Source of the DNA: Aplysia californica
Taxonomy: Eukaryota > Mollusca > Gastropoda > Aplysiida > Aplysiidae
Reading direction: 5' to 3'
NCBI RefSeq assembly: GCF_000002075.1
Contig: NW_004797534.1
Location: forward strand, 126,847-190,846
Length of the DNA stretch: 64,000 nt
Position 1 is the first letter of the stretch, and every line of letters begins with the position of its first letter. The translations under genes and the position numbers were made by a program. Positions 44,101 through 56,100 of this stretch are shown here, piece by piece. The notes beneath the pieces were generated by a model. The model saw nothing but the letters and a program-made list of their open reading frames with translations. It ran no database searches and had not been told where the DNA came from.

Positions 44101-47100
44101 TGCCTTGGTGTAAACATTGGCCATTTGAGCCCAAATGGTTTCAGTGACATCTCTGACAATTCTGCATACTGTCATAGGGCTCACCCGATACTGGAATGCC
44201 AGAGAGCGATATCGTTCTCCAGTGGATAAGAATCTGGAAATATAAAGATATATTATGCATTATTTGATAAAATTATTTCAGTGTGAACGCACAAATTACA
44301 TCTGTGTAATGTTTGTGAGGAAAGTTTCGTATTATTAATATCATGTTTCCTTGACATCTAGATCCCCGACAGCACCAAGAAAGAAAGTTAAGCAACATCA
44401 TGATGATTGGTGATCTATGCTTGTGGAACATAAAAGAGCAACTCAACTCCTTCAAGACAATTTGCTAAAGAAAGCAAGACGAAAAGAGTGCGTCTCAAGT
44501 TTTTTGGAGAGCTTCGCATTGCACATGGAGGCTCTAGAACCACACACTCAAAGTGTGGTTCACATTCAAATTGCTCAAGTGTTCCACAAAACTGAAAATG
44601 TCGGCACATAGCCTCAAATTCCTCTCACCCTCTTCCACTCCCAGTCAGAATCTGTTGCTCATTACAATCACCAGTACCATTACAACAAGTTTTCACCAAA
44701 TTAAATTCAGCTGTGAGGCTGTTCCATAGTAAACTTTTTAATGGAGTTCTACTTAACGTTGCATTTTTTTCTTCTTCTTCTGCTGTTTGTATTTTTAAAG
44801 AGGTGTTCATTTTTGTAATAAACATTTAAACATAAAAATGCGACTCTACCACCATGGATTTTGTTTCTGTCTCTTTTCTTTTGATTATTATTGTTGTAAT
44901 CATAATGCAGTGTAGCTTATTTTGAGGGGTCGCTGACATGCAGTGCTCCTCTCTCCCTCTGTCTGTCTGTCTGTCTCTTTCACTATCATAATCATCATCA
45001 TCATCGTCACCCCCACCTTCGTCATTATAATAATGATTGCTATGTTAAATATAACACTCACCTCAAACATATGACTGGTCTCTGTCTTGCACAAGTAACT
45101 TCACGACTCAGAGAACACTTTGTGATTTCTTCTTCAATGCACGACAGGACTATTCCAAACTGCTGCTTGTTGAGTCGAAAATACCTTTTGAAGTTGACGT
45201 CGTCTAGTTCTAACTCAATCATCAGATGGTGGAAAGCTCTGTAATCTTGTCACTTTCGATACATATAGTGTAACTAATATCTATAGCGTCTTCTTTTCCT
45301 TTTTTTGTAGGCACTCAGAACAGCAACAGTACTGGTCATGAAAATGTGCTCAGCAGCCATTGTGTCCACATCCATCTTGACATTTGCCACAGTCTCTTTT
45401 CTTTGAATTGCCAGTCCTGCGAGGACTTAGCCAGTCGCACGTGGCTAAACAATGCGTCATGCATAAGGAGACAGTTTTGTTGCTTTTACCGCTCGCGATC
45501 GAAAATTTCGGCACAATGTGGTCATGCATAAAGATACGTACCTTGGGACTCATCACTAGCGACTGTCGCATCGCGCATAAGGAGACATAGGCTAAAAATC
45601 CTGTATCAGATAATTTCAGAAGTAACCAAGCCTTATGAATTTTCACTACAAAGAAGGCCCACTACAAAACAGATAACTACTCTTTTAGTGGTGAAAAAAA
45701 GTCCTAAAAAATGCGGTTAGCGACATCAATATAATATCATTGCTCATTGGATATTATTTTCAGTAATGACTACCGTGTTTAAAAATAGCAGCAGCCAATA
45801 TGTTCTTAAATCAGTTCTGAGTAATGAAACAAAATGTTTTCATCATCCTGAATGGAAATGTGTACAAATTTGCTATTTATACAATTTACTGACACGTTCT
45901 TGAGGAGCAAACCATCTTGAAACTAACATAACTAACAACTATTAATTTATAACTAAAATAGCAGCAAAGATACTACTTACTCCAAGACGTCTGACAGAAG
46001 ACAGAGATAGATGCCAACACACTCGGCTCGGCACTCCTCATAAGTGGAAGCGATGGTGGAGAATTTGGAGTCCCACGTCTCCCCAGGTTTGTACCATTTA
46101 CTGATCTGCAGGAAGACAGTGATAAGGAACAAATGATGAGCTGCTCCATACAGAAGCAACTATAAAGGATAAATCCATGGTTTTGAGGGAAAGAGCTAGT
46201 TTAAGCATGTCTCTAAAGAATCACAGTAAAGAAAATTAGCATGAATTTCCCTCACTACACTCAAGTGTGAATGATGCCATAGCCAGTGAAAGATCTTGTC
46301 AGTGTTTCAGTGTTTTAACACCTGTAAAAAGGCAGCTTGCACTGCATGTTTCCCAGGAAGATGAGATTATTTCAGAATGCTTTCAGGTCTCCTGGGTTAA
46401 TAATATACATTGAAAAGTACATAGACCTTCCTATTGAGCAGAAATTTGTGCCATACAAATACCGCTTATTATTTTAATAAATCATTTCAAAGAGCATTTT
46501 GTGGCCATCTGAGATAATTCCACAAGAGTCTATGAAAACAATCACAAAAATGAAGACAAACTAAAGGGACTGGATTCCATTCCAAAATAAAGCAAGAGAA
46601 AGGAAAAAAGCAAGAGTCAGAGTATACAGTTAGTCGTTAAGAGAGTGGAGGTCCTCTTACTAACTGCTCATTTTGACAGTTTCCCTTCTGGATGTATGTA
46701 AAAAGAACTATTTAACTTCTGTTAGTATGTATCTAATAACAAAAACAAGTTCACCTTTTCAGTGGAGTCGGGATAAGTCACAGAGTCCACATCAAAGTTC
46801 AGAGACCCATCCTTTTCCTGCAAGAAAAGAAAATATCAAGTAGTTAGATTACTAAAGACTATGCCTCAGAAAAGTCAGATGTTCCCCCACCCCCAGGGCA
46901 GTGCTACTGACTGAAGTTATCTTTACGCCATTCCCAAAGGGGGGATATTAACATGTTCTTAAGCAAAGTAGTATTGTAAATGGGCTGATTTATCAATGTC
47001 ATGCTTATACTGTGCCGGAAAAACATAGGGGGAACTGCTACTTTTTCTTTCCTCATCCTTACTATCGTCAGTTTTCATCTACTTCTTTTGTACGTTTGTC

Positions 47101-50100
47101 ACTCTCTTGTGAACTGCTATTTTCGGGGTGCCTTGATAGTCGAAGTAGACTTTGTACTGTTGAGGCTAGAGAGGTGAGCAGAGTAAGCCTGATTCCCCAT
47201 TTTGACTTCTCTGTTGACATCTACCCCTTACAAAAAAAAACCCCAGTCAAGATGTGCAAAAGCAGTTCAGTTATTTACAGAATGTCCATTTCTTTAACCG
47301 CATAATTCTATCAGTGATCGTTTTCCATAACACCAGCTTACGTACTTTCAGCTTTTCAAAATATATTGCACAAAGCAGCGTTTACAGTCCCCTGCTCATT
47401 CAGCCTTCATCTCCTTTCAAAAAAATAGTCATGACTTCAAGGATAAGAAAGTCACTCTGGGGCAATTCGGATCAAATGAAGAAGTAAAAAGAACAGGAAA
47501 ATGCTATTCATTAAAAGAATGAAAGTGCAAACAGTAATCTTGAAAGAAGTCTACTAAAAGATTAAAAACAGTTCTCAAAGAATAATATTTTATTTCCTCT
47601 GAATTGGACTTTGACATTTAGAAATTTCCATTTTTTAACAAGATTCGGTCAACTGAGTTCACATGGCAATGCCTTTCTTGGTATCAGCTTTAATTAAACT
47701 GATTATATAACAAAATGAAAGAGAAAAAGTTGCATTTTAGTGGTGGAATGCAAACAATTTTTTCAGTACTTTAAAGAGAAGTTAAAATGTGTATAGTGTC
47801 AAAATTACAAATAAATTGATCTATCCTACCAAAAGTTATAAGCAACAAACCATTTTATTTTCCAAACGAATGGCCTATAATGATTTCACTCCAATATACT
47901 TTAAAGAAAAAACAAGAAAAGAAAATCAGTAAAAAGTATCCACTGGCAGCACTTTCCAGTGCTCTGACAAGTTGCAAGTCTCTCACCATCATCACTTTGT
48001 CATACCAGTCTAGGAACAAATCCACATTATTGTTGGTAGTGTATCACTTCGAACACATAAAATCTTGATCAACTTGAAAGTGGTAAACCCCTTTGTTTTT
48101 TGCTTTATGACCTGAATCATACAAATCACAGTATCAAGCGTAAAAAGACGAAAAGTGGTTTTAAAGTTGTAACCGGTCTTTTGAGATCTGCTTACCTCCA
48201 CAAACAGTTTCCCACTTCCATGGCCCAGGAGCTCATGAAGTCCAACCTGCACCTCAAAGGAGGAAATCTTGTACTTGCTGTACAATTCCTGTCAAAGAAT
48301 AGTTAACACTTTCATGATATCAGCCCTATTGATAGAACCTTGCATCTTTTTTTATTTATTCGTACGCTACATCAGTTTCTTCCTAAAAGAGATAAGCTGA
48401 ATTTTAAACATATATGATGCAGCGTGGTGGAATCAGGCTCTCGTCATTTTTGGGCATGTAGAGTTATTTGTATCATCTTAAAGCTTGTTCACTTGTCTTT
48501 ATTTGGATGAAAAAAATATCCATTTACTTTGAATACAAGTCGAGATATTTGCGAAAGAAGGAGGTGGGGTCACCTGTTTTCAGAGGTAAAATTAGTGAGA
48601 AAATGGCCGCCAAAGATTAGTTATTTCCTTAGCTTAAGAGTCCGTGGTAACTGAAAATTTACATTCTTTGTGCCTTTAATCAACGTTTTTTCAAAAAAAT
48701 CCACACTGAAATGAGTTCTGTAATGGGCATGAAAGGCGTTGAGCAAAAAAACAAAACAAAATTTTTAATTCAGAAACCTGCGGAAAAATACAAGTTTCTT
48801 GACTTTGATTATTTTGACGAGAGCCTGATTCCACCACGCTGTCTCACATATAGACTTTTAACAAATGAAACTAACAGTTTTATTAACACTGTAATATAGT
48901 GAAAAATAATTACAGTACATTATCTACCTACCAGTAGATGTTACATTATATATTCATTAAATTTTCCTTCTTGAATGATCTCTCAGACATAACCAAAGGC
49001 TCATTTTAGGCTATCTTGCATCAGAAAATAACAAGCACATGATGACTTCCACACATACCTTATCCTCATCTCTCAGGAATGTGATTTTGCTGTCCTTGTA
49101 GCCAGACGTTAACACATTGCCCAGTGACACATTTTTAAAGCCTTCAGACTGTCGAATATCATCATCTACAACAGAGTAAAGAAAAAAGACAGTCAGAGTA
49201 AAAATTTGCTCCTCTCTAACAAAAAGAAAATAGAAAAAACTAAAGAACTTTAATTGCACACCAGTTTGATTCTCTAGATGTCTCCTGAAAATCTAGGAAA
49301 GAATTTCATCAGGGTGTCTTCTCATTCCAGCTTCATAACAGCAAACTAATAGTGTCAGTACATTCAGTGAATAAAGTATTGTTTCAGCAAAACCTTTGGT
49401 TACATTTTTTATTGTCACATTCACAGAGGAAGAAATTAAAATAAGCAATCATAGCATTCCACCTAGTGTTGGCAGTAAATTATAAAACTGGACTTTCACG
49501 TCGGTTTTGCTCACAGTTTGGAATATTGATGCCGGCTGGGATTCCACTGCCTCCAAAACCCAGCACGTCTAGAGATGTGAAGTCTGGTCGGAGGAATTTG
49601 TCCTTCTCAAATTCTGCAGGCCAGGGAAGATGGGCAAGCAGGTGTTCTGCACCCGAAACAAGAGCGGCAAATTTGGTAGACATCGCTTTGTTGACCACTG
49701 CCACAAAACCTGGAACAAACAAAAACGTGTAACTCATTTTGCACAGATCTGGACAAACTTTATATTCAAGTGTCTCATACTAGCTCAACTCTTTGCTTCC
49801 TTACCTATATTCCTAGTGATGTATCAGACAACATCAATTTCTTAGAGCAAGCAAAGCACTATTCCTCTCTTCTTTCAAATAAGCCATTCTGTTTGAGCAA
49901 TGCTGTTGTTGCTTCAACTGACTGAGGTTAATCAGTCTACTTACGAGTGATAGAAAGTACCAATATGAATTCCATATAAATATAAGGATTTCACTACCTC
50001 TCACCTGTCTAACAAAAAAATTAAGTCTGAAAGGTGAAACATCCAGCAAATACATAATAGTGACTGATACCGCAATAACTACTAAGAAAAGAGACTTCCT

Positions 50101-53100
50101 CTGATAAGAGAACACCAGGAACCTACCTTCAAATTCGCCTCTCACACCGTATGGGTCTCTGTATGACTCAATGAATCCAATGTACCTGAAGGTTGGTAAA
50201 AGAATACAGAAGAGGGATCAATCTCTTTAGTCCAGAAATCTCTTGTTTTCCCAAAACCGACCCCAAGCATATAAAAAATCAGAGAGGCTTCTCTTTTTTC
50301 AAGCCTTTTAAATTTCACCCACTTACATATTTTTAACTATGCTGAGGGGGCTCTCGTGGCCTAGAGGTTAAGGCATTGGCCTCTCATTCAAAGGTCCCGG
50401 GTTCGAATCCGGGTAGCGACCGAAAAATTTTCTTCTCTAAATGTGTCTCCTTTCACCTCATTTCCTGCTCTCTAGCAATGTTCTGTCGTCTGCTTTCGTC
50501 TCCTCTTTCTCAGTTCTGCCCTTACCTCCTTTGCCCCTTCCTCTGGGCTCCTGATTCTTTCTGCAGCCTTTCTACTGCTACTCCTTCCCTTCTTCTTACT
50601 GCTGTCTTTCAGCCACACCCCTGATCTTCTGGTAGGAAAGATCTACACCTAGCCTTCTCGGACAAGGGCGAAAAATCTCGGAGGGCCCGTGTGCAAGTTG
50701 CGCATGTTAAAGATCCCTTGGTCGTCTAAAATCGATAAGAGTAGGCTTCGGCCGCCACCTGGGCAAAATTCAAAATTTCCTACCAACTGAAAATATTAGG
50801 TGTGTTCCTCGCACTCATATGATCTTATGCAGTTGCGAGGGCCGTAAAACACTTTACAAAAACAAACAAACAAACAAACTATGCTGAACCTTTTGATATG
50901 TTAGTGTGTAGACAGACAAACCTTTTACAAGCAAAAACTTTTTGTGTCTTGAAAGTATGCCCTCAGGCTCACACACTAAAAGCTCTAACAAAGCATAACA
51001 ATAAAAATCTAGGTACTTCGAGATAGAAGTAGAAGATTAAAGTATCACCAAACATACAAATATGAATTGGCACAAACCAACCAAAATGGGCAACATGAAA
51101 TGACAATTTCAAGCGATTTTCAATCCAAGTCTCATGTCTACACATAATAAGCATGAATCTGCACTGTCATGGAACAAAGCAGGATATCCTCAGCAACTCT
51201 GCCAGCAATTCAGATCTTGCTTAATTTGTGCTGTAATTCAAGTTTGGCACTTTCACAATGTGTTTTTGTTTTTTAAGGGGGGGGGGCTACACCTGGAGGC
51301 TATCTCGCTTATTACTGGACCGAATTTTACCAAATTTCACACATATAACAAGCATAGTAAGGAGTCTTAAAATCCGCAATCAAATTTGAGAAGAAAGTTT
51401 CGTTTCCATGGATATGCCGCCATATTGGATTTTATTGACATGTCTTACGTAATGAATACCGCACTTATCGCTTATGGAAATTGATTGTTTTTTTGCATGG
51501 GTGTTTACAAACATTAGATCTAAAAATTTGTCTGTTGTTTTTTTCCTAATCGAATTAGAAAATTTTTAATGAATTTTTTCCTGAGGTAGCATGCAAGTTT
51601 GCGAAAAATCCGTGAAAATCCACACTCCAGACACCACCAACAAAAATCTATTCCATATATAAAAAATTCAACGGACAAATTTTTAGTATTACCTCTTCTC
51701 TTCATTCTGTGAAAATTTCATGAACATTGGATGAAAAATGGTGGAGTTATTCAAAAAAGTATAGAGAAAAGTCGCATTTTGAGAAAACGGCCGATAAAGA
51801 AAAATAAAATACTGACTTTATGAGGAAATGGCGGTTACAAACATGCCCGGTATGGGAAAAAATACGGTTTTGGGGGGTTCTTATGCCATGAAATAGTTGT
51901 AGGAGAGGCTGAGGAAGCTAAAAATGCCTACAACTCAAATTGTAGCCCCCCCCCCCCCCCCCCCCCCCCCCCGATAAGAAACCATTTCAGGAAAGAGAGC
52001 AGTCAAAGACCCTCTCCACAGAAAGCAACAGCGCACATGAGTATCTAGCATAGTTGAGACAAACGGTTATATTACAGTAACTACAATAGATATCAGTTTC
52101 TGGCAGTGAGTGTTTACACTCAGGCAATTGTTTTACCCTTTAACTTTTAACCAGAATTCAAGCTTTGAACAAAAGTAACACATAGCTGATGGTAATAGAT
52201 GCTGTTCACACAAGGACATGCGAATAAAATCAAGTTCAAAACTGTCCACGCGTGTAAGCTATACAGATGTCATAAACTTACGTTTCAACAATAGGACCTT
52301 TGTTCTTGATCCAGAACCTGGAACCATCTTTGTGAGCATTAATGGAGCCCGTTGTAAAACTCTTGATATACTCTTTCAGCATGGACTTTTCATTGTCATT
52401 AGCTGCGTATTGCTAAAAATTAAAAAAAATGTCAAAGCTTTAATTACAACTATTGAAGCAAATTGCAGCACCTGAAATAGTCAGAAAATATTAAGAAATA
52501 CTCACAAAAACAATAGGCTGAGAAATGACAAAATCATTTTTAAGTAAGACTAATACATTGACAAATTACCAATAGAAAAGGCCAAACAATTTGATAAGAA
52601 TAGTGACATGAACAAAGCCAAACATTAACAAATTATTCTTCTTACATTCAAATCTTGTAACAGATACAGAAAAATACAAATTGGAATCAGAATCAAGTAT
52701 ATCCTACAAAGGATTACAAGCAGACTCAGACTTAGTATAATGAATAACAACATATTTATTTCACAAGAGATGCACACTTGAAGATAAAAAGAAATGCATA
52801 TAGTTCGTCTTCACATATGAAGAAAATTATTAGTAAGTGTTCTGCAGCACTTGCAACACAATAAGGTCATATAAGTGCCAAAGATTAGTGGAGTGACAAG
52901 AGAGTAACAAACACAAAAAAGAAGGAGGGGAGATAAAGACAATAGATGTTTGATGACTACAAAATTAAACCCACTATGGGTCAAAGTCACATTTCATATA
53001 AAATGTACCGCAAAAGAGATCAAATCCACTTTTCATACTCAATCAAACCTTTCTCAACCTAAATACAAATGATTAAACATTTATCAATTTTGTTAGCCTT

Positions 53101-56100
53101 GGGAAGTTGTGAAACTAATCCCTTGCAGATTAGAAAGGCCCAGTGTGTCAAAGTAAATCAACGGTATATAAATCAATAAAAGTACCTCAGCATTGGAGAG
53201 CTCTTCACTCAACATGAGCATGAGGGGGGAATAGTCTCCCCTCGTGACCTTGAACTTGATGGCCTTTTTTTCCCCACTAGGGGTATACATATGCTCACCA
53301 AATACAGAGTCATCAGGGAAGCCAGAAATAACAGCAGCTGCAACAGATGAAATATTGTTTTTTAATGATCACTAGTGATTCTTCTCTACGGCTACAGAGC
53401 ATAATCTCAAGGTTTATCAGCTTACAATAAAGACCATATCTTATTGTATTGTCCGTAAATTTCAGAGGAAAACATAACATAATATGTTTCTCCATTAAGT
53501 AAAATATTCTACTAACTCTTGAAAACAGTTTACATTCAACACATAATTCTCGTAATACAAATCCTATTACACAAAAGGTTTTGTCTAAATCCATCGTGTA
53601 AATACTTTAAGTCAGAAGTGCTCACAAAGCATTGCTCTACCTGTCACCTGATGATAGGAACCACTGAGTCACTAACCTCCATGTTCTGCTGAAGCCAAAC
53701 ACACTTCATAGACAGTCTCACCACACTCGTCCGCGGTTTTGACCAAGCGAGTATTGTAGGGACTGATTTTCTGTAAAACAAAAATTAAGTTGAAATAATC
53801 GGTTATCCCCTTCCTCTCCAACACTCAAGACAAACTTCATGGCAGCCTTTAAAGCAGCCACATAGAGCATTTCATTATTTCAAGACAGTCTTCCACAGTC
53901 TACATTCATGACATAATTTCTTCCCAGACATTCCATGAGCCATGAAATAAACTTTGCAATTTCAATCTAACCAAACCTCATTTCTTTCTGGCTTCACCAC
54001 GAGTCTTATGATATGATCTTTGGGTAAAAATATAAATGTTATAAAAGTCACTGGCAACCTACTAATACAGTATATTTTTATCTACATGCCCAACAAGCCT
54101 TTAAAAAGGAAAAATAAATTGTGTACATCTCAAAACCTCGTCTTTTCCATCAATTTATCAAAACACATTCCAATGACATAAAGTATAAAGGCTATCCTTC
54201 CTCACAAGAACAGTTACAGTACTACCATCAAAGCAAATTATTATTTCAGAAGTTTCATAGTAACAACAATCGATGAAGCTCCTAAAATATGTACAGGCAT
54301 CATGGAAAAAAAGTTGCAATGCACCCACTTTTTCATCCAAGAATGGCTGGACAAGTTTGGCATCATTCTCATCGCAGTTGGCAGAGTAATATGTGCTTGT
54401 GCCCTGGAAAAATATACGCAACTTATCTACAACAATTCACAACCATTGTTTTCATAAAGCTTCCTCAAATATATGTGTAAATAAGAAAATGTGTATAAAT
54501 TGTTACAACAGATAACTGAAATATACATAAACGCAATCGTTAACTCCAGCATGAATTTGCTGGAGAAAGGGACTATCCCATGCACAGTGTTAATGTGGTG
54601 GTGACCACCATTCCAATAGCTTCTGGAACAGCCCAAAGCCAAGTTGTTGAAAATAGAAGTCTTGAAGAGTTGTTCCTCATGAGAACTAAAGTTAAGCAAG
54701 TTCAAGTACAAAATACACAACACAGTAGTGTCAACAAACATACCTTATAATGCCTCTTAATAAGTTTACCTTGAACATGACTGATATCACTAAAACCTAT
54801 GATTCATATAAAATTTACAAAGAGCAAATGTTTTTTTAAGAAACATTAGCATTCACACCATTGAATATAACCACAACAAATTTTAATATCAAATATTACA
54901 TGTCCGCTCACAAACAGTTTTTAAAAAATTATTTATCAGATCACTTTCAGCATCCTAAAAAATAACTATTTTTACACACATAAATCAAGTATGCATGGTA
55001 CAACTGGGAGCCCATCACACCAGCATTATCTGCATCTATTCTGTTCATTCTACAGTAAAAATTTACTACGCAATAAGGTAACCTGACTTTTCCAAAAAGA
55101 TTAATTTCATTCCTTATCTTTTACTTCTTTTTTCTGCATCTGTTCTTTTTTAAGACTTGACCATCTGCATTTCGTAGTACAAGAAGTTTCTGAAAACCAC
55201 CAGCCTTTCGATAACAACAAGTCCAACGTACAGAGACACAATACAAACCTTGGGAGCCAAGCCGAGTTCTTTGTCACGGTCACCGAGGGAAAACATCCTT
55301 TCCTTGACCTTGTCCCAAAGCTGCTGCAGACCAGCACTATCATCCGTGTAAGCTTTGCTAGCTTTCACCAGCAACTCCATTTTGCTCTGTCAACACAAAA
55401 AAAGGAACAAGAACAAAAGAATAAAATTCAAAGCCCAAATATAAGTTCTGCAAGGTTTTTTCAACTTGACAGTCATTTTGTGTGGGTAAATGTTTTTACT
55501 ACTGAGAAGACATCATGCAGATAAAGGTGCTAAATTATTGAGTGGTGTAAAATCCTTAAAAACTAACACAAACTCACCCAAAACTATAATCAAAATAAAT
55601 CACTCTCATGACAGTTTTCTTAATAGTAAACACCTAGTGAATCCAACTAAGACAGGCGCTGGTACAATATATTTCATGTTTGACAGAAAATGTTGGGACA
55701 AAAAAATAGGACACAAATAAAAAACAACTATCAATCCTCCATATATGATTTTTTAAAGATTATAATTAAAATTCATAATAATGACATCATGATGACTTAT
55801 CTGTCACGACAATGAAAAGCTATGATATGAATAAGAGCAGATGTTAGGAATAGGTAATAGAACGGTGTTCAACAACATAACCTTACCTTTTCAAAAAGAA
55901 AGATTACAGGGTATTCACCTCTGGATAATAGAGTTGGGTCGCGCTCGCTAAATCAGCGCCCGCGAGTAACGAACTACTTGCTGGCACTACCCGCAAATGA
56001 GAACAGCCGTCCGCTTGAGAATAGTTCGCTACTCGCTACCCATCGGACAGAAACAACAGTTCGTTTAGCGAGCGAGCGGACGGGCAGACAGAGAGACTCC

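Larger units (their letters stand above)
40821..45593. mobile_element. PIF/Harbinger DNA transposon, about 4.8 kb, with both genes
   Basis: Terminal repeats TGTCTCTTTATGCGCGACAC (from 40827) and the inverse TGTCTCCTTATGCGCGATGC (ending at 45587) mark the ends; a possible TWA target is seen as TTA left and TAA right. Inside are a minus-strand HARBI1-type nuclease and a plus-strand MADF-BESS DNA-binding protein gene, the two-gene layout of Harbinger elements. It fills most of DPP3 intron 14. Confidence 0.88.

Noticed and set aside
50346-50420. Possible tRNA gene with good B box
   Set aside because: The sequence continues into a SINE body with a tail and target duplications, and the same head recurs at 9.7 and 20.2 kb; it is a SINE head.
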